Source: Methanomicrobiaceae archaeon UBA436
GTDB lineage: Archaea; Halobacteriota; Methanomicrobia; Methanomicrobiales; Methanoculleaceae
Reading direction: 5' to 3'
DNA length: 5,965 nucleotides
NCBI GenBank assembly: GCA_002497965.1
Contig: DAFR01000015.1
Span: 1 to 5,965 of the forward strand
Shown here: piece after piece, positions 1-5,602 of the stretch
How positions within the stretch are numbered: the first letter of the stretch is position 1
How the letters are laid out: every line of letters starts with the position of its first letter
The notes under the pieces: model-generated
Databases searched by the model: none
Told to the model about the DNA's origin: nothing
What the model saw: the letters and a program-made list of their open reading frames with translations, nothing else
Program-made: the position numbers and the translations under genes

Positions 1-224
1 CGTTCGATCCCGCGAGGAGCGAGGCTGATGTCGTTGTCGAGGAGCGTGACCGCGATGAACTCGCCCGCTGCGGTGACCGGGTGCTCGCACCCGATGGTGC
101 GGCGGTCTTAAACTACGCCTTCGACGCCACTCCGCTCGACCTGGTCGATGCTATCGTCACTGAGGTCGGGGTGTTGCGGCCGCCCTATGCGGAGTCGTTC
201 CGGCTGATAGAGGGGAAACGATGA
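1..224 (+). CDS. mtnA: C-terminal part of MtnA/eIF2B-family sugar-phosphate isomerase (5' end outside window)
   Basis: The frame starting at position 3 is open for 73 codons to a TGA at 222-224. The visible protein contains VVVEERDRDEL, then an N-x-AFD-x-TP block (NYAFDATPLDL) and IVTEVGVLRPPY. These are C-terminal signatures of the eIF2B alpha/beta/delta-like fold shared by methylthioribose-1-phosphate isomerase (MtnA) and archaeal ribose-1,5-bisphosphate isomerase. The EER and N-x-AFD-x-TP blocks lie around the sugar-phosphate site in the family. The RPPY tail after TEVGVL reads more like MtnA, which isomerises 5-methylthioribose-1-phosphate to the ribulose form in methionine salvage. The N-terminal two thirds are missing, so the exact substrate cannot be settled here. 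The stop codon overlaps the ATG of the next gene (ATGA at 221-224), pointing to co-transcription and translational coupling. Confidence 0.78.
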   Translation, partial: FDPARSEADVVVEERDRDELARCGDRVLAPDGAAVLNYAFDATPLDLVDAIVTEVGVLRPPYAESFRLIEGKR

Positions 225-925
225 GTCTCCTTGCAACCGGCGCCTGGGGGCAGGTGATGACCCTGATTGGAGAGGTGACGTTCTTTGTAATCCTGGGGAT
301 GCTGCTCTTCGCGGTGGCGCTCGCGTTCCTCACCGTCGCCTCTGTCCGGAGGGGCAAGTTTTACCTGCCGCAGATCCTGATACCGGGCATGGTCGCCATG
401 GAAGGGCTTGTGAAGGCGTTCTGCAAACTTCTCGGGCTGGATGACAGGGATCTCATCACGTTCTTCATAACGCTTCGCAACAGTATGAACCAGAAAGCCT
501 TCTCGGAGATCCCGGTGGAGGAGCGTGCGGTCTTCCTGCCGCAGTGCCTGCGCTCGGCACAGTGTCCGGCGAACCTGACGCCGGAAGGCCTGAAATGCCG
601 GAACTGCGGCCGCTGCCAGGTGGGGGAGAACATTCTGTGGCTTGAAAAACTGGGCTACAGGGTATTCATTGTGCCGGGCTCGACGTTCATAAAGAGGATG
701 GCCAGGAAGTATCGTCCGCGGGCGATCATCGGTGTCGGCTGTCTTGTGGAGGTGAAGGACGGTATAGATATGGCCGACCGGATGGGGATCACCGCCATCG
801 GTGTTGTGAACCTGAAAGACGGTTGTGTGGAGACTATCGCCGACTGGGTGGCGTTGAGGGATGCCGCCCTGCTCGGTCTCGACGCGGCGTCAGGGGGCGT
901 GGACCTTCACGGCCCGGCCCAGTAA
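221..925 (+). CDS. DUF116 family membrane-anchored cysteine-rich protein
   Basis: The 234-residue protein has a hydrophobic N-terminal segment at about residues 13-40, followed by a basic turn (SVRRGK), so it is probably anchored in the membrane with the rest in the cytoplasm. The soluble part has LPQCLRSAQCPANLT (C109, C115) and LKCRNCGRC (C126, C129, C132), then IIGVGCLVEV (C174) and DGC (C202). This pattern is what I recognise as DUF116 (COG1852-like). The clustered cysteines suggest a metal or Fe-S site, but the biochemical role of the family is not established. The start is supported by GAGGGG five bases before the ATG and by the ATGA overlap with the isomerase gene, so the two are probably one operon. 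Its last 36 bp overlap the 3' end of the convergent bactofilin-like gene. The family call is fairly sure; a function is not offered. Confidence 0.85.
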   Translation: MSLLATGAWGQVMTLIGEVTFFVILGMLLFAVALAFLTVASVRRGKFYLPQILIPGMVAMEGLVKAFCKLLGLDDRDLITFFITLRNSMNQKAFSEIPVEERAVFLPQCLRSAQCPANLTPEGLKCRNCGRCQVGENILWLEKLGYRVFIVPGSTFIKRMARKYRPRAIIGVGCLVEVKDGIDMADRMGITAIGVVNLKDGCVETIADWVALRDAALLGLDAASGGVDLHGPAQ

Positions 926-1300
926 CTGTTCGGTGCTGACTTTTCCATAGACGTAGATCGTCTCTTCGCTGGTTACGACCCCGGCTTTCACCCCGGGCCG
1001 CAGTATGACGTCTCCGCCGGCCTGGATAGAGTGGAGGCAGGCGTTGTCACAGATGGTGGCTCTCTCGAGCACCCGGAGCGGCCCTTTGATCCTGGCGTCG
1101 TGGCCGATGATGGCGCTCTCGGCCTCGACAAACCCGCCGACGGTGGATCCGGGGCCGAGTTCAAGCCGGCCGCTGACAATCATGTTCCCCCAGATATGCG
1201 TCCAGGGGGGAGTGATAAAATTCCCCTCTATCTTCACGTTCCCGTCAAAGAAGGAACCTTTAGGTGCTATGTACGTGTCCCCGTGCCGGTAAACCTTCAT
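890..1300 (-). CDS. bactofilin-like polymer-forming beta-helix protein
   Basis: The 136-residue protein starts MKVYRHGDTY. It has short repeating strands with glycines and small hydrophobics at regular spacing: GSFFDGNVKIEGNF, IWGNMIVSGRLELG, STVGGFVEAESAIIG and AGGDVILRPGVKAG. This fits the right-handed beta-helix of bactofilin (DUF583) or hexapeptide-type proteins. Family members polymerise without nucleotide in bacteria; in archaea their role is poorly known, and database names such as polymer-forming protein or acyltransferase are possible. No acyltransferase catalytic histidine is evident to me. The same frame stays open upstream to another ATG at 1465, but I chose 1300 because GGGAG lies six bases before it (1311-1307), a TATA-like box lies 40 bp upstream, and residues before MKVYRHGD look non-homologous. 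The 3' end overlaps the DUF116 gene by 36 bp, tail to tail. Confidence 0.8.
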   Translation of the reverse strand: MKVYRHGDTYIAPKGSFFDGNVKIEGNFITPPWTHIWGNMIVSGRLELGPGSTVGGFVEAESAIIGHDARIKGPLRVLERATICDNACLHSIQAGGDVILRPGVKAGVVTSEETIYVYGKVSTEQLLGRAVKVHAP

Positions 1301-1306
1301 GGAGAT

Positions 1307-1311
1307 CTCCC
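1307..1311 (-). promoter_or_regulatory. Shine-Dalgarno site deciding the bactofilin-like gene start
   Basis: On the minus strand GGGAG is followed by six bases (ATCTCC) and the ATG at 1300. It favours this internal ATG over the longer reading frame starting at 1465. Confidence 0.55.
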
Positions 1312-1333
1312 GGCTAACAACTCTCGTCCATAA

Positions 1334-1349
1334 CCAGATAAAATTATCA
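1334..1349 (-). promoter_or_regulatory. putative archaeal promoter (TATA-like) of the bactofilin-like gene
   Basis: An AT-rich island in GC-rich surroundings reads GATAATTTTATCTGG on the minus strand. Its centre is about 43 bp upstream of the ATG at 1300. Transcription starting about 25 bp downstream would give a leader of roughly 15-20 nt, just enough to hold the GGGAG site. This is inferred from composition and spacing only. Confidence 0.45.
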
Positions 1350-1452
1350 GCGATTGTCAGCGCAACAGGACGGTAACCTGCCGGAAGGAGAGCACCGCCG
1401 GAGACCCAGAAAGCCTCCGTCGCCGGCGCCGTGAGAGGGTGACGGAGAGGCT

Positions 1453-1716
1453 GTGGCGATTGCACCTGGAAAGCCGTGTTACGGGGGGAAACTGAATCCT
1501 GATGATGGATTCACGGGGACGGTCCTGATGCTCTGCCGCGGCAGTGTATGATGATAGCCACCGGATACCGTGTCCGGGGGACGGAAGCAGGATTTCGGTA
1601 GGGTGTTCACATCGAGCCGTGGAGGTGCTCATCCTACCCGTGGCACTGTATCGATGGGATATCGCCCCTGTCTCGACGTGTCATCCGAATACCTCTCTCG
1701 CTGGAAACACCCCCGC
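1453..1716 (+). repeat. two consecutive diverged copies of an intergenic repeat (units A0 and A)
   Basis: Unit A0 (about 1453-1562) opens with GTGGCGATTG, which recurs at 2772-2781. It continues with GGAAAGCCGTGTTACGGGG, resembling GGATAGCCGGTGCCATGGGG in the 2772 copy, then a TTCAC at 1510-1514 and GGCAGTGTAT at 1540-1549. Unit A (about 1560-1716) begins ACCGGATA (also 2782-2789). It has AGGGTGTTCAC, GGCACTGTAT and GGATATCGCCCC (1657-1668, identical at 2881-2892), and ends in a 14-base GGAAACACCCCCGC (1703-1716, identical at 2974-2987). A0 and A share the order of motifs with an offset of about 96-102 bp, so they look like a degenerate tandem pair. The end of unit A abuts the stop codon of the prenyltransferase gene at 1717. 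I see no plausible protein in this stretch; the bases from 1350 to 1452 hold nothing I can name. Confidence 0.6.
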
Positions 1717-2559
1717 TCAGATAACTGCGGCAATTGCAAACACGGCGAGCGCAGCAAACATCCCCGCCCGGAGTATGGATGTTGCCCGGGACGCACGGAC
1801 ACAGTCCGGTCGCGTGCAGGCCGCCCCTCTGGCGGCTCCGGCCAGGATTACTATATCCACAATCGCGATGCCGGCAAGGTAGAACCCGCCCCACCATCTG
1901 CCGAAGGGGAGGAGGCTTACCGCCACGGCACAACAGGCGCAGGCAAAGGCGAAGATCCCCGTCCGCCGTATGCCTATGATCATGGGGAGGGTGCGTGCGC
2001 CGCCCGCCGCATCACCCTCGACGTCCTCTGCATCCTTCAGAACCTCCCTTGCCAGGGTTGCAAGCAACGTGATCGCCGCAAGCGAGAGGTTGCTGATGAG
2101 CCCGAAGACGCCTGCAAACGCCCCGCCGAAGAGGAATACGCTGGCTGTCAGGTAGGCGACGGCGACGTTTCCGATGAGAGGGGTGCGTTTCAGCCGGGCG
2201 GCATAGGCGACCAGGATGACCGAGTTGATGAGGGCTATGGCAAGGCAGAGCGGTGTCGTCAGCGCGGCAAGCACGATCCCGGAGAGGAATAGAGCCAGGG
2301 CGTAGGTCTTTGCAGCGCCGGGGCTGATCTTCCCGGCCGGGAGAGGGCGATCCGGCCGGTTGATCCGGTCGATATCGATATCGAATATGTCGTTTATGAC
2401 GTTCCCGCCGGCGGTTATGAGCGCAACGATAACGGCGAGGAGGAGCGATGGCACCGTGAGCGTTCCCGTGGTGATGAGGTAGCCAAGGAGCGCGGTAAGC
2501 CCGGCAACTATGGCGTTGTGCGGCCGGGTAATCCTGAGAAAGGCTGAAGCGCTCATCAT
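1717..2559 (-). CDS. ubiA: UbiA-family prenyltransferase, probable digeranylgeranylglyceryl phosphate synthase
   Basis: The 280-residue, strongly hydrophobic protein has about eight to nine predicted membrane spans. The first Asp-rich motif of the UbiA superfamily is at residues 53-64 (NVINDIFDIDID), followed by RINRPDRPLPAG. The second is at 171-183 (REVLKDAEDVEGD), followed by a TLP block. These aspartates bind Mg2+ and the prenyl diphosphate. Between them YAARLKR (119-125) matches the usual conserved loop. In archaea, members of this length transfer a second geranylgeranyl group to geranylgeranylglyceryl phosphate at the membrane, giving the core archaeal diether lipid; that substrate is inferred. 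The gene starts with tandem ATGs (2559 and 2556) and no close Shine-Dalgarno; a TATA-like box about 30 bp upstream suggests a very short leader or leaderless mRNA. It stands alone, flanked on both sides by copies of one intergenic repeat. Confidence 0.88.
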   Translation of the reverse strand: MMSASAFLRITRPHNAIVAGLTALLGYLITTGTLTVPSLLLAVIVALITAGGNVINDIFDIDIDRINRPDRPLPAGKISPGAAKTYALALFLSGIVLAALTTPLCLAIALINSVILVAYAARLKRTPLIGNVAVAYLTASVFLFGGAFAGVFGLISNLSLAAITLLATLAREVLKDAEDVEGDAAGGARTLPMIIGIRRTGIFAFACACCAVAVSLLPFGRWWGGFYLAGIAIVDIVILAGAARGAACTRPDCVRASRATSILRAGMFAALAVFAIAAVI

Positions 2560-2582
2560 CGAGGAGTCAGGTTCACCCCTGC

Positions 2583-2604
2583 GAGATAAATAACCCGGTT
2601 ATTT
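2583..2604 (-). promoter_or_regulatory. prenyltransferase promoter with an overlapping perfect palindrome
   Basis: On the minus strand GGTTATTTATC gives a TATA-like box centred near 2590, about 31 bp before the first ATG at 2559. The predicted transcription start is thus within about 10 bp of the ATG. The same bases form a perfect inverted repeat, AAATAACC-C-GGTTATTT at 2588-2604, overlapping the upstream half of the box. It could be an operator for a dimeric regulator, or it could be chance symmetry of TATA/BRE sequence. Confidence 0.5.
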
Positions 2605-2646
2605 GCAACGGTGCAGGACGGCCGCGCGCTCGCAGCGGGTATACGT

Positions 2647-2745
2647 GAGAGGATCCTCGAGCGTGATCCGTCATGGGAGGGGGTATCCTCTCTCCCGGCA
2701 TCTCTGGCTGAACGGTTTTACGTCGGCCACACCCACGCCGCCAGG
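2647..2745 (+). repeat. partial copy C of the intergenic repeat
   Basis: This copy matches the second half of the 2772-2990 copy in the same order. GAGAGGATCC at 2647-2656 recurs at 2849-2858. Both then have a G-run/C-run hairpin region, and TCTCTGGCTGAACGGTTTT at 2701-2719 matches 2952-2970 at 17 of 19 bases. It ends with a CCACACCCACGCC block like the ACACCCCCGCC of the other copies. The hairpin is GGGAG (2675-2679) against CTCCC (2692-2696), extended by weaker pairs. The first half of the unit is missing or unrecognisable. Confidence 0.55.
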
Positions 2746-2771
2746 GTCAGGAAAGTCGGGCGGGCAAGTGC

Positions 2772-2990
2772 GTGGCGATTGACCGGATAGCCGGTGCCAT
2801 GGGGAGCAGGAAAGGGATCTCGGTGAGGGTGTTCACGTTGACGGCAGAGAGAGGATCCCTCTCATGGCAGTGCATCTATTGGATATCGCCCCGTGGGGGA
2901 GGGGCTGACGGGGAGAGGGGGATGGAACATCCCCCTCCCCTGTCTCCTGTGTCTCTGGTTGAACGGTATTCGTGGAAACACCCCCGCCTC
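2772..2990 (+). repeat. most complete copy B of the intergenic repeat
   Basis: Copy B contains in order: GTGGCGATTG, ACCGGATA, GGAGCAGGA, TCGGTGAGGGTGTTCAC, the palindromic GAGAGG-ATC-CCTCTC (2849-2863), GGCAGTGCAT, GGATATCGCCCC (2881-2892), a strong GC hairpin (2910-2940), TCTCTGGTTGAACGGT, and GGAAACACCCCCGC (2974-2987). The front half aligns with 1560-1668 over nearly equal length (111 versus 109 bp) and the back half with the 2647 copy. The hairpin segment is absent from unit A. All copies point the same way. No credible coding region lies here. Confidence 0.6.
2910..2940 (+). other. strong GC-rich hairpin within repeat copy B
   Basis: GGGGGATG at 2917-2924 pairs perfectly with CATCCCCC at 2928-2935 over a three-base loop. 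Past a two-base bulge, GGGGA (2910-2914) pairs with TCCCC (2936-2940). The total is 13 pairs. It is not followed by a T-run on either strand, so it is not an obvious terminator. Confidence 0.6.
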
Positions 2991-3051
2991 TCTCCTATTA
3001 CCGGGATACCATTTCCAGGTGAGACGAACCTTGCAGTTCATGGAGTATTGG

Positions 3052-3058
3052 AAAAAAG
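3052..3058 (-). terminator. T-run terminator after tRNA-Arg
   Basis: On the minus strand a run of six T (3057-3052) lies four bases after the discriminator base of the tRNA. A T-run directly after the gene is the usual archaeal termination signal. Confidence 0.55.
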
Positions 3059-3061
3059 CAA

Positions 3062-3136
3062 CGGGCTTGGGGGGATTCGAACCCCCGACATTCAGCTTAG
3101 GAGGCTGACGCCATATCCTGGCTAGGCCACAAGCCC
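3062..3136 (-). tRNA. tRNA-Arg, anticodon CCT (reads AGG)
   Basis: The minus strand folds as a 75-nt cloverleaf. The acceptor is GGGCTTG with CAAGCCC; the D arm has GCC pairing with GGC; the anticodon stem is TCAGC with GCTGA around the loop CTCCTAA, so the anticodon is CCT at 3101-3099. The variable loop is five bases, and the T arm is GGGGG-TTCGAAT-CCCCC. The discriminator is G, and no CCA is encoded, so CCA must be added enzymatically. Position 26 is G (coordinate 3109), the target base of Trm1, whose gene lies divergently 71 bp away. No intron is seen. Confidence 0.95.
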
Positions 3137-3165
3137 ACGCACTGGACTAAGAGTGTTGCCCATGA

Positions 3166-3180
3166 GAAGGTATAAGGATA
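3166..3180. promoter_or_regulatory. shared TATA-like element between divergent tRNA-Arg and trm1
   Basis: The only clear TATA-like sequence in the 71-bp gap is AAGGTATAAGGATA. On the plus strand it reads TATAAGG about 35 bp before the trm1 ATG; on the minus strand it reads CCTTATACC about 37 bp before the tRNA 5' end. Both spacings suit an archaeal start about 25 bp from the box, leaving a leader of about 10 nt each way. Whether one box serves both directions is inference; the A-run just before the ATG (3202-3206) is too close to be a TATA box. Confidence 0.5.
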
Positions 3181-3207
3181 TCGAGCATCCACGTTTCCCG
3201 GAAAAAT

Positions 3208-4323
3208 ATGGATCTCGTTGAGGTTGCCGAAGGGAGAACCCGGTTTTTTGTGCCCCGGCAGGACCCGGGCCTCCAGTTCCCGCCGGGAAACGCCCCGGTC
3301 TTTTACAATCCGCGCATGGAGTTGAACCGTGACACCACCGTCCTGCTGCTCACACTCCTCCGGCCGCGGGATTACCTCGACGCCATGGGGGCTTCAGGCG
3401 TCCGGGGGCTCCGGGTGGCAGGCGAGGCCGGGATACCGGTGACGATCAACGACCGGAGCGAGAGAGCGGCCGACCTGATCCGGCATAACGTCGAGACTTC
3501 CGGCCTGGAGATCGAGGTCACCTGCCAGGACGCAAACGCGCTTATGAGCGGGAGAAGGTTTGATGCCGTCGACCTCGACCCCTTCGGGACACCGGCGCCC
3601 TTTACCGACTCCGCCGCACGGAGCGCCGGGAACTACCTCTTCGTCACCGCCACCGACACCGCACCGCTCTGCGGTGCGCACCTCCCGGCGGGGATGCGCC
3701 GCTACTTCTCCCGGCCAAGGAACACCGAGTACCATGCCGAGGTGGGTCTCCGGACGCTGCTCGGGTTTGTCGTGCGCGAGGTGATCCGCTACGACCGCGG
3801 CGTGGAACCGCTCTTCTGTTACGCCCACGAGCACTTCCACCGGCTGCACCTCCGGCTCCGCAGCGGTGCTGCAGCGGCCGACCGGACGCTGGCACGGATA
3901 GGCTACGTGATGCAGTGCCCCGGCTGCCTCTACCGGACGGAAGAGGCCGGGATTCTCCCCGAACCTGCAGACTGCCCGCTCTGCGGCGCCCGCCTCGTCG
4001 CGGTCGGCCCCCTCTGGACGGGCAGGATCAACGACGACCAGACCCTCGCCGCGATGCAGGAGGCCCTGCCGTCGGTCACAGCCGGAACCGCCCCCCGGAT
4101 CTCGAGGCTGCTCTCAACCTGCCGGCAGGAACTCGATACATCAAGCCACTACGACCACCACGTTCTGGCAGGATCGCTACGGGTCTCCCCGGCCGGGATC
4201 GAGAGCGTGATCGAGCGGCTCAGGTCTCTTGGCTACAGCGCAAGCCGCGCCCACTACTCGGGCACCGCCCTGAAAACAGATGCCCCGCTGCCCCTCCTCC
4301 AGGAGGTCATCAGCGGCGGGTGA
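3208..4323 (+). CDS. trm1: tRNA (guanine(26)-N2)-dimethyltransferase Trm1
   Basis: The enzyme uses S-adenosylmethionine to methylate the exocyclic N2 of G26 at the D-stem/anticodon-stem junction. The 371-residue length is normal for archaeal Trm1. Landmarks in order are: the family block VFYNPRMELNRD (31-42), the SAM-binding loop DAMGASGVRGLR (58-69), acidic NDRSE (81-85), catalytic-motif DLDPFGTPAPF (122-132), a zinc-binding set C237-x2-C240 and C256-x2-C259 (CPGC, CPLCG), GPLWTG (267-272), and a C-terminal helix-rich region that should be winged-helix-like. The ATG follows a TATA-like box by about 35 bp with no Shine-Dalgarno, so the mRNA probably has a very short leader. It is divergent from tRNA-Arg and overlaps the convergent GTPase gene by 14 bp. 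The call is firm. Confidence 0.95.
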   Translation: MDLVEVAEGRTRFFVPRQDPGLQFPPGNAPVFYNPRMELNRDTTVLLLTLLRPRDYLDAMGASGVRGLRVAGEAGIPVTINDRSERAADLIRHNVETSGLEIEVTCQDANALMSGRRFDAVDLDPFGTPAPFTDSAARSAGNYLFVTATDTAPLCGAHLPAGMRRYFSRPRNTEYHAEVGLRTLLGFVVREVIRYDRGVEPLFCYAHEHFHRLHLRLRSGAAAADRTLARIGYVMQCPGCLYRTEEAGILPEPADCPLCGARLVAVGPLWTGRINDDQTLAAMQEALPSVTAGTAPRISRLLSTCRQELDTSSHYDHHVLAGSLRVSPAGIESVIERLRSLGYSASRAHYSGTALKTDAPLPLLQEVISGG

Positions 4324-5425
4324 CTATGGTCAGGATGTCGCCGTCAGCGAGCCGGTGGTTGAGCCCGACGCGCTGGGCGTCGTGCTTGGCGGATCTGCCC
4401 CAAACCTTTGCGTAACGGAACTTATCCGCAAAGTCGCGGTGGAGACGGTTGCAGACGTCCTCGACCGTCGCCGGGCTCCGGATGATCAGCGGCTCGTCCA
4501 GGTCGGCGGGGCCGCCGACCGGTTTCAGGTAGACGCGCATGAACCGCAGGTTATCAAAGATGGCGTCCCTGAGTTCTTCGATGTTGTAGCCGCTCTGCGC
4601 AGAGACCATGATCGGGGGCTCACCGAACCTCTCGGTAAGGTTCTCCTCGATCTCCTGCCGCATCCTCTCGTCGACCAGGTCGACCTTGTTGACCGCGATG
4701 AACGCCGGGACGTAGACGCGGTTTCCAATCATCGCATCGATGAAATCGTCCTGGGTGACTCCTTCACGGATCAGGACCTCGGCGTTCATGATCTTGTTCT
4801 CGGCCAGGATCGAGCGGATCTCCTCTATATCGAGGTCAACGGCACCGACGGTGTTCAGCCTTATCCCGCCGTTGCCGGTCTTCTTGATGGTTATATCGGG
4901 CCTCTCCCGGTTGATCCGGATACCTGCATCGTGGAGTTCGCGGAGGAGGACGTCTGTGTGCTGCTGGTTGAAGACGTCGACCAGTATCAGGATCAGGTCA
5001 GCGCTCCGCACGACAGCGATGACCTCCTTCCCGCGGCCCTTCCCCATGGCTGCGCCGGCTATCAGCCCCGGGATATCCAGGATCTGGATCTTTGCGCCCC
5101 GGTGCTCCATCAAGCCCGGTATGACGGAGACTGTCGTGAAGGCGTAGGAGGCCGTCTCGCTCAGGTTCTCACCGGTGAGACTGTTGAGCAGCGTGCTCTT
5201 ACCGACAGACGGGAACCCAACGAGGACAACGGTGGCGTCTCCCGATTTCTTGACGGAGTAGCCCTCCCCCCCTCCGGCGGAGGCCATCGCCCGGGCTACA
5301 GCCTCATCACGGATCTTCGCGACTTTCGCCTTGAGGCGGCCGATGTGTTTGGAGGTCGCCTTGTTGTAGGGAGTTTTCCTGATTTCGTCCTCGATCTCCC
5401 GTATCTGCTCTTCGAGACTGTTCAT
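4310..5425 (-). CDS. OBG/DRG-type GTPase with C-terminal TGS domain
   Basis: The 371-residue protein matches the archaeal counterparts of eukaryotic DRG proteins. An N-terminal charged helix pair (residues 1-48) precedes the G domain. G1 is GFPSVGKST (70-78), G2 is in the YAFTTVSVIPG stretch (94-104), G3 is DIPGLIAGA (117-125), G4 is NKVD (246-249) and G5 is SAQ (275-277). A DRG-type insertion lies between G3 and G4 (about 165-235). The TGS domain covers about 297-370 and ends in LADGDILTIV. Eukaryotic DRGs bind ribosomes and assist elongation; the archaeal role is inferred to be translation-linked. The ATG at 5425 lacks a Shine-Dalgarno, and a TATA-like box about 30 bp upstream implies a near-leaderless mRNA. 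Its 3' end overlaps trm1 by 14 bp, tail to tail. Confidence 0.95.
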   Translation of the reverse strand: MNSLEEQIREIEDEIRKTPYNKATSKHIGRLKAKVAKIRDEAVARAMASAGGGEGYSVKKSGDATVVLVGFPSVGKSTLLNSLTGENLSETASYAFTTVSVIPGLMEHRGAKIQILDIPGLIAGAAMGKGRGKEVIAVVRSADLILILVDVFNQQHTDVLLRELHDAGIRINRERPDITIKKTGNGGIRLNTVGAVDLDIEEIRSILAENKIMNAEVLIREGVTQDDFIDAMIGNRVYVPAFIAVNKVDLVDERMRQEIEENLTERFGEPPIMVSAQSGYNIEELRDAIFDNLRFMRVYLKPVGGPADLDEPLIIRSPATVEDVCNRLHRDFADKFRYAKVWGRSAKHDAQRVGLNHRLADGDILTIVTRR

Positions 5426-5450
5426 TGCTGCCGGTATAGGTTAGATGGGA

Positions 5451-5460
5451 AGCTACTTAT
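5451..5460 (-). promoter_or_regulatory. putative TATA-like box of the GTPase gene
   Basis: The minus strand reads ATAAGTAGCT, the most AT-rich stretch before the gene, centred about 30 bp from the ATG at 5425. The predicted transcription start is within about 10 bp of the ATG, matching the absence of a Shine-Dalgarno. Confidence 0.4.
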
Positions 5461-5551
5461 GGGTGTCTGTGCCAGAAATCGCGAAGAAAGAAGCCCGGAT
5501 CAGGCTCAGATCGAGTGGTTGCCGTCAGAAATCAGGACGAGAATGGCGGGA

Positions 5552-5563
5552 CAGGTTTAAATA
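5552..5563 (+). promoter_or_regulatory. TATA box of tRNA-Glu
   Basis: CAGGTTTAAATA contains a good archaeal TATA box (TTTAAATA at 5556-5563) about 43 bp before the tRNA 5' end, predicting a leader of about 15-20 nt. The 177-bp gap from 5426 to 5602 otherwise shows only the divergent GTPase promoter. Confidence 0.6.
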
Positions 5564-5602
5564 CCATAACAGACAACGTTTTAAGGCACATTGGTGCACT
5601 GC

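Noticed and set aside
1301..1465. Upstream 55-codon extension of the bactofilin-like frame to an ATG at 1465
   Set aside because: The internal ATG at 1300 has a well-spaced GGGAG and a promoter-like AT island lies inside the extension; the extra residues do not look like part of the fold.
1570..2292. Plus-strand open frame of 240 codons
   Set aside because: It is mostly antisense to the prenyltransferase gene, has charged low-complexity composition and no recognised motif.
1453..2990. CRISPR array as an explanation for the repeated words
   Set aside because: The repeats are long, diverged, irregularly spaced and interrupted by a gene; there are no identical short repeats with uniform spacers and no cas genes.
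2772..3125. Plus-strand open frame of 117 codons ending GIRTPDIQLRRLTPYPG
   Set aside because: Its C-terminus is the well-known spurious translation of the antisense strand of a tRNA gene, and the rest lies in the intergenic repeat.
3394..3849. Minus-strand open frame of 151 codons within trm1
   Set aside because: It is a shadow of the trm1 coding sequence, which carries all expected family motifs.
4280..5560. Plus-strand open frame of 426 codons
   Set aside because: It lies opposite the GTPase gene, whose motifs are unmistakable; long antisense frames are common in GC-rich coding DNA and this one has no recognisable domain.
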